Shown here one piece after another: positions 40,919 to 50,056 of a DNA stretch of 64,000 nucleotides. A model generated the notes under the pieces. It ran no database searches. It saw only the letters and a program-made list of their open reading frames with translations, and was not told the origin of the DNA. Made by a program: the position numbers and the translations under genes. Within the stretch, counting starts at the first letter, position 1; the number at the start of each line of letters is the position of its first letter. Source of the stretch: CATQHW01 sp965215345 (GTDB taxonomy: Bacteria > Spirochaetota > Spirochaetia > SZUA-6 > Bin103); the NCBI GenBank assembly GCA_965215345.1, contig CBDCDL010000002.1, positions 3,472,001 through 3,536,000 on the forward strand, in the 5' to 3' direction.

Positions 40919-41917
40919 ATGATCGCCTACGTCGGCCGCCGGATCCTGGTCATGATCCCGACGCTGATCCTGATCTCGATCGTCTCCTTCATCATCATCG
41001 AGCTGCCGCCGGGCGACATGGCGAGCGCCTACGTCGGCCGGTTGGAAGAGATGCGCGACCGTGTCGGCACTGAAGAAGCGGACGAGATGGTGGCCAACAT
41101 CCGCAAGCAGCTCGGCCTGGACGACCCGATGCCGGTGCGCTACTTCCGGTGGGCCTCCGGGTGGCTGCAGGGCGACTGGGGCTGGTCGTTCCACTGGGAT
41201 CAGCCCGTGCGCCAGGCGATCGGCGATCGGCTCCTGCTGACGGTGATGATCGGCCTGGTCACGATTCTGATCAGCACCGCCATCTCCTGGCCGGCCGGCG
41301 TGGGCGCCGCCATCCGTCAATACGCGCTGTTCGACAACGTGTTCAGCTTCATCGCGTTCTTCATGATGGCGATCCCGAACTTCCTGTTCGCCCTGCTGTT
41401 GATGTACGCGTTCTTCAGGCTGGCCGACTACGTGCCGGGCGGCGTCTTCTCCACCGAGTACGCGCAGGCGCCGTGGAGCATCGCCAAGTTCATCGACTTC
41501 CTGAAGCACATCTGGATGCCGATCCTGATCCTGGGCTTCGAGTCGCTCGGCGGCGGTCTGCGCACGATTCGCGCCAACGTGCTCGATCAACTGCGCATGC
41601 CGTTCGTGACCACCGCCCGCGCCAAGGGGGTCCCCGAGACCCGCTTGATCGTCAAGTACGCGATCCGGGCGGCCGCCAACCCATGGATATCCGGTATCGG
41701 CTGGCTGCTGCCGGCGCTGGTCGGCGGTGAAGTCCTGGTCGCGCTGGTCATTGGACTGCCCACCGTCGGCCCGCTGCTGTTCACCGCCCTGAGCAACCAG
41801 GACCAGCAGGTGGCCGGCGCCATCATCATGATGATGGCGGGCCTGACGGTCATCGGCACGCTGATCTCCGACCTGGCCCTTGCGGTGCTGGACCCGCGCA
41901 TCCGCTTGACCGAATGA
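40919..41917 (+). CDS. ABC transporter permease, OppB/DppB type
   Basis: 332 residues: 'MIAYVGRRILVMIPTLILIS', 'FIIIELPPGDMASAYVGRLE', then six TM helices and the EAA loop 'FVTTARAKGVPETRLIVKYA'. Very close to the next gene (41999), with long identical blocks such as 'ISWPAGVGAAIRQYALFDNV' and 'FSFIAFFMMAIPNFLFALLL'. First of four plus-strand transport genes; divergent from the DUF4097 gene. Confidence 0.93.
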   Translation: MIAYVGRRILVMIPTLILISIVSFIIIELPPGDMASAYVGRLEEMRDRVGTEEADEMVANIRKQLGLDDPMPVRYFRWASGWLQGDWGWSFHWDQPVRQAIGDRLLLTVMIGLVTILISTAISWPAGVGAAIRQYALFDNVFSFIAFFMMAIPNFLFALLLMYAFFRLADYVPGGVFSTEYAQAPWSIAKFIDFLKHIWMPILILGFESLGGGLRTIRANVLDQLRMPFVTTARAKGVPETRLIVKYAIRAAANPWISGIGWLLPALVGGEVLVALVIGLPTVGPLLFTALSNQDQQVAGAIIMMMAGLTVIGTLISDLALAVLDPRIRLTE

Positions 41918-41998
41918 GCGTCGACGCGCGAGCGCAGGCCCCGCAGCCGGCCGCCGCCAGATTGACAAGCGCGCCGTCGGTTGGCACCGTGGCCGTCG

Positions 41999-42997
41999 AT
42001 GCTCGGGTACATCGGACGCCGCGTCCTGCACATGATCCCGACGCTGATCCTGATCTCCATCATCTCCTTCATCATCATCGAGTTGCCGCCCGGCGACATG
42101 GCCAGCGCCTACGTCGGCCGGCTGGAAGAGATGCGTGACCGCATCGGCAGCGAGGAAGCCGAGGAGATGGTGGCCAACATCCGGGCGCAGCTCGGCCTGG
42201 ACGATCCGTTTCCGATCCGCTACCTGAAGTGGGGGGCCGGCTGGTTCCGCGGTGACTGGGGCTGGTCGTTCGAATGGAGCAAGCCGGTGCGCGCGCTGAT
42301 CGGCGACCGGTTGCTGCTGACGGTGATGATCGGCCTGATCACGTTGCTGATCGCCACCGCCATCTCCTGGCCGGCCGGAGTCGGGGCCGCGATCCGCCAA
42401 TACGCGCTGTTCGACAACGTGTTCAGCTTCATTGCCTTCTTCATGATGGCGATCCCCAATTTCCTGTTCGCCCTGCTGCTGATGTACGCGGCATTCAAGC
42501 TGATCAACTATGCGCCGGGCGGCGTCTTTTCCAGCGAGTACGCGCAGGCGCCGTGGAGCGTCGCCAAGTTCGTCGACTTCCTGAAGCACATCTGGATGCC
42601 GATCGTGATCCTGGGCTTCGAGTCGATCGGCGGCGGCGTGCGCACCATCCGCGCGAACGTGCTCGACCAGTTGCGCATGCCGTTCGTCACGACCGCGCGC
42701 GCCAAGGGCGTGCCGGAGACCCGCCTGCTCGTGAAGTACCCGATCCGCATGGCCGCCAATCCCTGGATTTCGAGCATCGGCTGGCTGCTGCCCGGCCTGG
42801 TCGGCGGGGAGGTTCTGGTCGCGCTGGTGCTGGGCCTGCCGACCATAGGCCCGTTGCTGTTCGAGGGCCTGATCAACCAGGACCAGCAGATCGCGGGCGC
42901 CATCATCATGCTGCTGGCCACCCTGACGGTGATCGGCACCCTGATCTCCGATTTGGCGCTGGCCGTGCTCGACCCGCGCATCCGGCTGCAGAACTGA
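41999..42997 (+). CDS. ABC transporter permease, OppB/DppB type (tandem copy)
   Basis: 332 residues from ATG 41999. Nearly the same protein as 40919 along its full length, including the EAA loop 'FVTTARAKGVPETRLLVKYP', but with changes in the periplasmic turns ('FKLINYAPGGVFSSEYAQAP' against 'FRLADYVPGGVFSTEYAQAP'). The gap of 81 bp contains a repeated leader element. Either copy could pair with the OppC-type permease that starts 2 bp after its stop (TGA at 42995-42997, ATG at 43000). Confidence 0.93.
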   Translation: MLGYIGRRVLHMIPTLILISIISFIIIELPPGDMASAYVGRLEEMRDRIGSEEAEEMVANIRAQLGLDDPFPIRYLKWGAGWFRGDWGWSFEWSKPVRALIGDRLLLTVMIGLITLLIATAISWPAGVGAAIRQYALFDNVFSFIAFFMMAIPNFLFALLLMYAAFKLINYAPGGVFSSEYAQAPWSVAKFVDFLKHIWMPIVILGFESIGGGVRTIRANVLDQLRMPFVTTARAKGVPETRLLVKYPIRMAANPWISSIGWLLPGLVGGEVLVALVLGLPTIGPLLFEGLINQDQQIAGAIIMLLATLTVIGTLISDLALAVLDPRIRLQN

Positions 42998-42999
42998 CC

Positions 43000-44169
43000 A
43001 TGGCGACCCAGGACCAACCGATCAGGAGGGGCGAGCCGCTCGACCGGGGCGGGGTACGGGGCCGGCGCGACCGGGACGCCGAGCGCCGGGAAGCCTACTT
43101 CAACGCCGGCCAGATGAAGCTGATCTGGCTCAAGTTCAAGGCACACCGCTGGGCGCGGGCAGCCCTGGTCGTGCTGGCGCTGCTCTACAGCCTGGTGCCG
43201 TTCAGCGGCTTCATCGAGATCAACGACCCGGTGGAGCGGCGCCCCGATTTCCGCTTCCTCCCGCCCGCGCGGATTCACCTGTTCGACCAGGAAGGGCGTT
43301 TCCGGCCCGTCGTCTACCAGATCACGAGCCAACTCAACTGGGAGACCCTGGAACGGGAGTTCACGGCGGACCTCGACACCGAGACGCCACTGCGCCTGCT
43401 CGTGCAGGGCCACGAATACGATCTGTTCGGCTTCATCCCCAGCACCCTGCACTTCGTCGGCACCGGGACTCCGGACGTGCTCTGGTTCCCCCTGGGCACC
43501 GACAGCCAGGGCCGGGACCTGTTTTCCCGCATCGTGCGCGGGGCGGTCATCTCGCTCACCATCGGCCTGGTTTCGATCCTGATCAGCTGGGTGCTGGGCA
43601 TCACCATCGGCAGCATCTCCGGCTATTTCGGCGGAACGGTCGACAACATCATCCAGCGCCTGATCGAGGTGTTCATGTCCTTCCCCACGCTGCCGCTGTG
43701 GATGGCCCTGAGCGCCTCGCTGCCGCTGGACTGGGGTCCCGTCAGGGTCTACTTCATGATCACCATCATCCTCTCCATCCTGGGCTGGACCGGGCTGGCA
43801 CGGACGGTGCGGAGCAAGTTCCTGTCCCTGCGCGAGGAGGAGTACGTCATCGCCGCCAGGCTGGACGGCGCGCCGGTGCGGCGCCAGCTCTTTCGTCACA
43901 TGTTGCCGTCGTTCGCCAGCCACCTGATCGTGGAGGGCTCGAACCGCGTTCCGGCGATGATCCTGGGAGAGACGGCGCTGAGCTTCCTGGGCATCGGCAT
44001 GCGCCCGCCAGCCATAAGCTGGGGGGTGTTGATTCAGGAAGCGCAGAGCGTCAGCGTCGTGGCGCTGCGCCCCTGGCTGCTGATCCCGGCGCTGATGGTG
44101 ATCTTCACCGTTGTCGCCTTCCAGTTCCTGGGCGACGGCCTGCGCGACGCGCTGGACCCCTACCGGTAG
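43000..44169 (+). CDS. ABC transporter permease, OppC/DppC type
   Basis: 389 residues. N-terminal TM 'ALVVLALLYSLVPFSGFI', a large extracytoplasmic insert ('FRPVVYQITSQLNWETLERE'), then 'WFPLGTDSQGRDLFSRIVRG' and five TM helices; EAA loop 'EEEYVIAARLDGAPVRRQLF'. Strong relative of 25654-26862 throughout, including the insert. Forms the channel with one or both OppB-type neighbours; the binding protein at 44287 follows in the same operon. Confidence 0.93.
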   Translation: MATQDQPIRRGEPLDRGGVRGRRDRDAERREAYFNAGQMKLIWLKFKAHRWARAALVVLALLYSLVPFSGFIEINDPVERRPDFRFLPPARIHLFDQEGRFRPVVYQITSQLNWETLEREFTADLDTETPLRLLVQGHEYDLFGFIPSTLHFVGTGTPDVLWFPLGTDSQGRDLFSRIVRGAVISLTIGLVSILISWVLGITIGSISGYFGGTVDNIIQRLIEVFMSFPTLPLWMALSASLPLDWGPVRVYFMITIILSILGWTGLARTVRSKFLSLREEEYVIAARLDGAPVRRQLFRHMLPSFASHLIVEGSNRVPAMILGETALSFLGIGMRPPAISWGVLIQEAQSVSVVALRPWLLIPALMVIFTVVAFQFLGDGLRDALDPYR

Positions 44170-44286
44170 GGCCGCCCTGCCCTGCGTGACCGGTTTACGA
44201 CCGGTCGTCCCGGAGGGTACCATCGGATGCGCAGCGCCGGCCGGTTCCATAGCGGTGCCGGACACGGGCGCGCTAGGAGGTTCGTT

Positions 44287-46170
44287 TTGAAGAGGACATT
44301 GTGGCTTGTGCTGATCGTTGCCTTGGCAGCGACGCCCCTGTTCGGCCAGTACCAGCAGTCTCCCTACCTGGATGGTATGGATCTGCCGCCCGTCGAGGAA
44401 CGCGTTCCGGTGGATCCGCTGGTCATCTCCCCCGGCACGTACGGCATGACGGAGATCGGCCTGTTCGGCGGCATCTATGCGAGTCAGGCGCCGGACGCGG
44501 CCAACGCGCAGGGGCTGACCAACGTCGCCATCCCCTTCTGGGGCGAGGCGAAGATGGAGCGGCCGGAGGTGCTGCCACTCGCCTTCAAGTCGATCGAGTC
44601 ATCCAACGGCAACCGCGTGTTCACGATCACGATGCGCACCGGCCTTCGCTGGTCCGATGGGGAGCCGTACACGACCGAAGACTACCTGTTCTGGTTCGAG
44701 GACGTCGCGAGCAACGCCGAGCTGAGCGCGGCGATCCCCGGCTGGCTCACGCAGGGAGATGCGGTGGTGCAGATGACCGCCGTCGACGACGTGACGCTCC
44801 GCTTCGAGTTCCCCAACCCGTATCCCGGCTTCGATATCGCCTTTGGCGCCCGCCAGGAACGGCAGGCGATGGGGCACGCCAAGCACTATCTCACCCAGTT
44901 CCACAAGTCGTATGCCGATGCGGACGAGCTGGCAGCCAAGGTGGAAGCGGGCGGCTTCGAGGACTGGACGCAGCTCTTCAACGCCAAGGCTGACCGCCGT
45001 GTCAACGCGAATCCGGACAACCCGACGATGGTCCCGTTTGCGCCGTCGACCGGCATCGAGGCGACGCCGGTCATCTGGACGCGCAACCCGTACTACTGGG
45101 CGGTTGACTCGGAAGGCAATCAGCTTCCGTACATGGACGAGCAGCACACGCAGATCATCCCGGACGCCAACGCCCGCGACCTGCGGGTCCTGGCCGGTGA
45201 GATCTCCGTGGCTTCGGTCGGACTGCCCAAGGTGGAGATCCACAAGCAGGCCGCCGACCGTGGCGACCTGCAGATGATCTCGTTTCCCTTCCGGGGTGAC
45301 TTGGCGGAGCGCACGCTTGCGTACAACTGGTTCGCGCAGGACCCGTTCAAGGCGGAGATGTTCCGCGACAAGCGGTTCCGGCTGGCGATGAGCTACTGGG
45401 CGCCACGACAGTTGATCAGCGACCTGGAGTTCGAGGGCTTGGCGCCGCTGCGCCAGATCGGCGTGAGCGATCCGTCGAGCCCGTGGTACGTCGAGGAGCT
45501 GGCCACCCTGGCGGTGGAGCGCGACCTGGACATGGCCAACGCACTGCTCGACGAGATGGGCCTGACCGACAAGGACGCCGACGGCTTCCGGCTCGGCCCG
45601 GACGGCAATCCCATCACCTTGACGATCTTCTCGATCGCAACGTGGTTCGACGACACGTGGACGCTGCTCGTCGAGGAGTTGCCCAAGATCGGCTTCAAGG
45701 GCAACTTCCGCGGCGTCGGCTGGGGCGGCCAGACCGAGGTCGTCGAGAACCTCGACTGGGAGATCATCGGCTGGCAGAGCCTGACCGGCTACGCCAACCG
45801 CGACTGGCCCTCCAACTTCGGTGGGAGCTGGAACAGCCTCTACCCGTCCAATTCGTGGTCCCGGCCCTGGTACCTGTGGATCACCTCGGGCGGCGAGCGC
45901 GGCGAACAGCCGCCGGACTGGGCGCAGGAGATGTGGGACTTGGCGCAGGGTGCCAAGTCGGCCGAAAGCGACGAGGAGCTGACCGAGAAGATCATCGCGT
46001 TGCAGAAGCTGCAGGCCGAGTACCTGATCGGCATCGATCTGGTGCAGTTCGCGCCGCGCTTCCGCGTCTACGCGCCGGACATCGGCAACGTGCAGGAATG
46101 GTTCATCCAGATGCCGACGATCTACTTTCACAGGGACGCAGAAGAGCGCGCCAAGACGCTCGGCGGCTGA
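44287..46170 (+). CDS. Family 5 extracellular solute-binding protein
   Basis: 627 residues from TTG 44287, 6 bp after AGGAGG; upstream in-frame ATG 44227 has no such site. Signal peptide 'LWLVLIVALAATPLFGQ', then 'LPPVEERVPVDPLVISPG' shared with the binding proteins at 2512 and 27970. Core motifs 'FTITMRTGLRWSDGEPYTTE', 'MFRDKRFRLAMSYWAPRQ', 'DKDADGFRLGPDGNPITL'. Delivers substrate to the permeases 40919-44169. A terminator hairpin follows. Confidence 0.92.
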   Translation: MKRTLWLVLIVALAATPLFGQYQQSPYLDGMDLPPVEERVPVDPLVISPGTYGMTEIGLFGGIYASQAPDAANAQGLTNVAIPFWGEAKMERPEVLPLAFKSIESSNGNRVFTITMRTGLRWSDGEPYTTEDYLFWFEDVASNAELSAAIPGWLTQGDAVVQMTAVDDVTLRFEFPNPYPGFDIAFGARQERQAMGHAKHYLTQFHKSYADADELAAKVEAGGFEDWTQLFNAKADRRVNANPDNPTMVPFAPSTGIEATPVIWTRNPYYWAVDSEGNQLPYMDEQHTQIIPDANARDLRVLAGEISVASVGLPKVEIHKQAADRGDLQMISFPFRGDLAERTLAYNWFAQDPFKAEMFRDKRFRLAMSYWAPRQLISDLEFEGLAPLRQIGVSDPSSPWYVEELATLAVERDLDMANALLDEMGLTDKDADGFRLGPDGNPITLTIFSIATWFDDTWTLLVEELPKIGFKGNFRGVGWGGQTEVVENLDWEIIGWQSLTGYANRDWPSNFGGSWNSLYPSNSWSRPWYLWITSGGERGEQPPDWAQEMWDLAQGAKSAESDEELTEKIIALQKLQAEYLIGIDLVQFAPRFRVYAPDIGNVQEWFIQMPTIYFHRDAEERAKTLGG

Positions 46171-46192
46171 CCTGATCCGAGTCGATCACTCC

Positions 46193-46224
46193 AGCCCCGG
46201 GGTCGTCAGGCTCCGGGGCTTTTC
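46193..46224 (+). terminator. Rho-independent terminator
   Basis: AGCCCCGG (46193-46200) and CCGGGGCT (46213-46220) form an 8-bp stem with a 12-nt loop, followed by TTTTC. It lies 22 bp after the stop of the binding-protein gene and closes the transport operon. Confidence 0.75.
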
Positions 46225-46248
46225 GTCCGTGCGCCCGGCATGGGCTCG

Positions 46249-47406
46249 TCAGCGCACCACTTCCCCGTTCCAGAGGAGTTGCAGGAACTCGAGCGCCGGC
46301 AGCACCTGGACGTCGCCCCACGACGCCGGTCGCTCGCCTTCGTAGACGCCGTAGCAGGTGACCCGGTCGGCGCCGAGCTCTTCGCGGAGCCGGATGAGCC
46401 CGCGGTTGTAGCGCCTGTCCCACCGCTTCGACGCCTTCATCTCCACGGCGACGAACCCGTCCCCGGTCTCGCACAGCAGATCCACCTCCACGCCGTCATG
46501 GGTGCGCCAGTAGTGGAGCGGGTACCGCAGCTTTTCGTACGCGACGTAGGCGCGGACCTCGCCTGTCAGCAACGTCTCCAACAGCGATCCGCGCTCCTCC
46601 GGGGACGGCGGATAGGCGATTCTGCCCGACAGGGCGCGGGCCACGCCGCAATCGAACAGGTAGAACTTGGGGTGCGCGACCTGCTTGGTCGCGCGCTTGA
46701 GCTTCCATGCGGGCAGCCAGGCGCCGATCAGGGTGTCGATGAGGATCTCGAAGTAGTTCTGCACCGTGGACCGACTCACCGCGGCGTCACGGGAGATGGC
46801 CGCGACGTTGGTCACCTGCCCGTTCTGCCGAGCCGCAATCTCCAGGAAACGGCTGAAGCCGCCCACGCTGCGCGTCAACGCCTCGGCCCGGATCTCTTCC
46901 TGTAGATACGTCTCCGCATAGGCGGTCAGGTATGCGGCAGGGTCGTCACCGGTGACCGCCAACGGCAGGCCGCCGTGGCGGAGCGCATCGTCCAGGTTCA
47001 TCCGAAACGATCGTTCGGCGGATACCAGCGGGAACAGGTTCTCGACCACCGCGCGCCCCGCAAGCAGGTTGGCGCCGCCGCGCCGGAGCTTGCGAGCGCT
47101 CGACCCGGACAGAACGAACCGGAGCCGTCGGGTCTCGATCAGGCGATGGACCTCATTGAGCAGCTCCGGAACTCGCTGGACCTCATCGATCACGACCCAT
47201 TCGCGGGGAGGGAGCCCTTCGGTTTCCCGAAACAGAGTGGCGGGCTCGCGCGCCAGGCGCAGCGCCTCGCCCGTGTCCAGCAGGTCGTAGATGCGGGCGC
47301 CCGCGAAGTGCTGCCCGATCCACGTCGACTTGCCGGTACCGCGCGGGCCGAACAGAAAGCATGATGAGCGCGCGCGCTTGAGCAGTCGTGCAATCATGGC
47401 TGGCAT
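46249..47406 (-). CDS. AAA ATPase with DUF4143 C-terminal domain
   Basis: 385 residues from the ATG at 47406 (a longer start at 47433 is possible). Walker A 'GPRGTGKST' (20-28) and Walker B 'VVIDEVQRVP' (71-80), then 'FVLSGSSARKLRRGGANLL' and a winged-helix-like segment. The DUF4143 end 'GVEVDLLCETGDGFVAVEMK' has the D-x(n)-E-x-K nuclease-like pattern. This family is common and of unknown role, often linked to mobile or defence DNA. Single gene. Confidence 0.9.
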   Translation of the reverse strand: MPAMIARLLKRARSSCFLFGPRGTGKSTWIGQHFAGARIYDLLDTGEALRLAREPATLFRETEGLPPREWVVIDEVQRVPELLNEVHRLIETRRLRFVLSGSSARKLRRGGANLLAGRAVVENLFPLVSAERSFRMNLDDALRHGGLPLAVTGDDPAAYLTAYAETYLQEEIRAEALTRSVGGFSRFLEIAARQNGQVTNVAAISRDAAVSRSTVQNYFEILIDTLIGAWLPAWKLKRATKQVAHPKFYLFDCGVARALSGRIAYPPSPEERGSLLETLLTGEVRAYVAYEKLRYPLHYWRTHDGVEVDLLCETGDGFVAVEMKASKRWDRRYNRGLIRLREELGADRVTCYGVYEGERPASWGDVQVLPALEFLQLLWNGEVVR

Positions 47407-47632
47407 ATTTCCGGTAAAAATGCCAGATGTCAATGCATTACATCCAGTGACGTGACGCGATCCTCAGCCTCGATATGCTGCCGGGTTCCCATGCCTTGGC
47501 ACACGTGAACGATGCCTGTGGGTCGGGGTACTCCCTGGAGCGTGTTCTTCACCATCGAGGGGATCGACGGTCCATGTGCTGCACGTTCGATACGGCGGGC
47601 CGTGACGCGTGGCGGCCGTGAGGGGTAGGCGG

Positions 47633-48649
47633 TCAGGTGGCGGTTGCCAGCCACTCCGGCCGTAGCGGCACGCCGACCACCTCGGTGCCGCTCTCCGTCG
47701 GCACCTTCCTGGCCAGCAGGCGGCTGCCGATGCCGGCGAGCTCCGCCGCCTGCTCGTCGGCGAGGGGCGGGCGATGCGCAACGCCCACGTCGGCTTCGAG
47801 CTCCGCGACGTTGCGCGGCCCCGGGATCACGCAGGTCACCCGCGGGTCGTGCAGCAGGTACCGCAGCGCCAGCTCGTACAGCTCAAGCCCGGTGTCACGC
47901 ATCAACCGCTCCAGGATCCGGACCGCTTCGTCGAGCGGGAGCGTTCCCAGGTACGTCGCCGCGCGAAAGGTCTCCAGGCTCACCAGGCGGCCGCCGCCGA
48001 TCGGGTTGGCGATGACCGTGGCCACGCCGCGCTCCTCGGCGAGCGGCAGCAGGGTGAGCGGCGCGACGTGGCTGGTGATGTTGTAGTGGCTGGCGATCTC
48101 CACCACGTCGAGCGGGAAGCGGCGCACGGCGTCGGCCAGGAACACGGAGTTGTGGTTGGTGGCGCCGACGTACCGGCACGCTCCCTGCTCCTTGAGCTCC
48201 AGCAGCGCCTCGAATGCCATCCCAGGTTCATACAGGGCGCGCCATTCCGCCGTCTGGCGGGGGATGTCGCGCGGCGAGGCGAAGCCGTGGACCTGCAGCG
48301 CGAACACTTGGTCGCGGCGCAACGCGCGCAACGTCCGGTCGAACGCCCGCAGTACCGAGTCGCGGCTGTAGTCCCCGAAGCGCTCGCCGGGCGGGCCGGA
48401 CAGCTTGGCGCCGATCAGCACCTCGTCGGCGCCCAGGTGGCCGAAGGCCAAGCCGAGCAGCTCGTCGCACTCGCCGTCGCCGTACATCGGCGCCGTGTCG
48501 AAGAAGCGCACCCCCAGCTCGTAGGCGCGATGCAGGGTGGCGAGCGCGGTATCGCGGTCCACCCCCCGGTCGGCGGTCAGGTTGTAGCAGCCCAGGCCGA
48601 TCTCCGGAATCCGCACCTCGGCTCGCCCGAAGCGGCGTGCGTGGATCAT
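47633..48649 (-). CDS. Aldo/keto reductase
   Basis: 338 residues, complete (unlike the relic at 1240). Catalytic tetrad visible: D51 and Y56 in 'FFDTAPMYGDGE', K82 in 'VLIGAKLSG', H121 in 'FALQVHGF'. C-terminal 'YLLHDPRVTCVIPGPRNVAE' is the NADP-binding end. Galactose-dehydrogenase-like subgroup by general shape; substrate unknown. Only 10 bp from the ThuA gene upstream, so the two are likely one operon. Confidence 0.9.
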   Translation of the reverse strand: MIHARRFGRAEVRIPEIGLGCYNLTADRGVDRDTALATLHRAYELGVRFFDTAPMYGDGECDELLGLAFGHLGADEVLIGAKLSGPPGERFGDYSRDSVLRAFDRTLRALRRDQVFALQVHGFASPRDIPRQTAEWRALYEPGMAFEALLELKEQGACRYVGATNHNSVFLADAVRRFPLDVVEIASHYNITSHVAPLTLLPLAEERGVATVIANPIGGGRLVSLETFRAATYLGTLPLDEAVRILERLMRDTGLELYELALRYLLHDPRVTCVIPGPRNVAELEADVGVAHRPPLADEQAAELAGIGSRLLARKVPTESGTEVVGVPLRPEWLATAT

Positions 48650-48659
48650 CGGCTGTGGA

Positions 48660-49463
48660 TCAGTCTGGGGCGACCCAACGGACCGCGTTGGCGAGCAGGC
48701 GGCGCACGGCCGGCGCCGCGTACACCGGGCAGTCTTCGTGGCCGGGCTGCAGGTACACCACTCGCCCGGCGCCCACTTCGCGGGCCCATCCGAACGGCGA
48801 GGCGTGTTCCTGCCAGCGGCCGCGCAGCAGGTGGGTCACGTCGGACGCTATCTCGAGCGGCTCGAAGTAGATCTCGTCCCGGATCGTGAAGTCGCCGACC
48901 CCATCCGTGACCGGATGGTCGCGCAGCACCTCGACGTCGACCGGTACTCCCTCCCGCACCCGGCCGATGCCGGAGACGGCGCCGATCAGCTCGGCGATCT
49001 GCGGGTAGGCGCGGTGGTTCCAGACGCTGTGCAGGGCCACCAGCCCGAGGCGGCCGGCGCGGACCAGCTCGCCCACCGCCGCGTCCCACGCGGGCGGAGG
49101 GCCGCCGTGCGCCCAGGCGACGAACACCTGGTAGCGGTCCAGGCGGTTCAGCTCCTCGATCTCGCCGGCGTCCGGGAACGCCGTCTCCAGGCGGGCGCGA
49201 GGCGGGTTGAGGCCGAGCTGGTGGCCGTCGACGTACGTGAACCGCTTCGCATCGCCGGTCCACGTCGTCAGCGCTTCCAGCTCCGACTCGCGATCGATGC
49301 CGAAGCCGTGCACGCCGATTGCGCGGACGCCGGGAAGCTCGTTCAGAGCCGTCGCGAGGTAGGGGCCGATGCCGTCCGGATAGAGGCGACAGTGCTCCAG
49401 CCACTGCTCGTGACTCCGAAACCCCGCCCGTCCCGACCACGCGAGCGCCCGGATCGTGTCCAT
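48660..49463 (-). CDS. ThuA-domain protein
   Basis: 267 residues from ATG 49463 ('MDTIRALAWSGRAGFRSHEQ'). ThuA pattern: 'YQVFVAWAHGGPPPAWDAAV', 'GRLGLVALHSVWNHRAYPQI', 'FTIRDEIYFEPLEIAS' and 'VVYLQPGHEDCPVYAAPAVR', a class I glutamine-amidotransferase-like fold without the nucleophilic Cys, used in sugar (trehalose/keto-sugar) use. Upstream of the aldo/keto reductase and probably cotranscribed. Confidence 0.85.
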   Translation of the reverse strand: MDTIRALAWSGRAGFRSHEQWLEHCRLYPDGIGPYLATALNELPGVRAIGVHGFGIDRESELEALTTWTGDAKRFTYVDGHQLGLNPPRARLETAFPDAGEIEELNRLDRYQVFVAWAHGGPPPAWDAAVGELVRAGRLGLVALHSVWNHRAYPQIAELIGAVSGIGRVREGVPVDVEVLRDHPVTDGVGDFTIRDEIYFEPLEIASDVTHLLRGRWQEHASPFGWAREVGAGRVVYLQPGHEDCPVYAAPAVRRLLANAVRWVAPD

Positions 49464-49607
49464 CGCCCGGCCAGCGTAGCACGCTCGGTCGCATCCGCCC
49501 TGCGGGTCCGGATCGGTAAGCTCGCCGTGGCTGCCGTCGGGTTGCCCGCGAATCCGGCGGAGTGCGCCACGGCTTGTTCCAGCCTTGATGGCTGATAGAA
49601 TCGTCCT

Positions 49608-49829
49608 ATGACCGAGTTGCTCGAAAGGGCGATTGCGAAGCTCCAAGGCCTTCCCAGCGACCTTCAGGATGAGGCTGCGGAAGTGCTCCTAAACGCGATC
49701 GAAAACCGCATGGACCTGCAGCTCACCCGGGAACAGGCTCAGGAGGTCGCTCGCCGGCTCGAGACTCCAGCGGGATACGCCACACACAAAGAGGTAGCTG
49801 CTTTCTTTGAGCGCAAGGCCATGGGATGA
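49608..49829 (+). CDS. ParD-like antitoxin
   Basis: 73 residues. 'MTELLERAIAKLQGLPSDLQ' and 'EAAEVLLNAIENRMDLQL' followed by 'ETPAGYATHKEVAAFFERK' is the helical antitoxin type coupled with ParE/RelE toxins. The stop overlaps the toxin start by 4 bp. Because the toxin is truncated (see 49826-50056) it may be orphaned. Confidence 0.7.
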   Translation: MTELLERAIAKLQGLPSDLQDEAAEVLLNAIENRMDLQLTREQAQEVARRLETPAGYATHKEVAAFFERKAMG

Positions 49830-50056
49830 CGCTGAGATGGCAGGTGTCTGCGATCAGCGATCTGGCCAACATACGCGATTACATTTCGGCCGATAATCCA
49901 TCAGCAGCACGGGCCGTGGTCGATCGCGTGTTTCGTTCCGTTGAGCGGTTGAGGTCGTTCCCCAAGTCTGGTCGTATCGGCCAAGTTCAGGGTACGAGGG
50001 AGGTTGTCGTGCCTAGCGGCTCCGGATCGCTCGGAAGGCCTTCATCTGTTCGGTGA
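49826..50056 (+). pseudogene. ParE/RelE-type toxin, C-terminally truncated
   Basis: 76 codons. 'LRWQVSAISDLANIRDYISA' and 'AARAVVDRVFRSVERLRSFP' then 'SGRIGQVQGTREVVVP' match ParE residues 1-63. The expected last 30 residues (Y-x-V-x-Y, H-x-x-R-x-W strand) are missing: after 'VVVP' the frame becomes unrelated 'SGSGSLGRPSSVR'. The break is at about 50012, exactly at the 3' end of the minus-strand PEP-hydrolase gene, suggesting a recombination junction. Confidence 0.7.

Noticed and set aside
47430..47555. Short minus-strand frame between the ATPase and AKR genes
   Set aside because: 41 codons ending 'EAEDRVTSLDVMH' look protein-like but match nothing I know; too little evidence for a gene.
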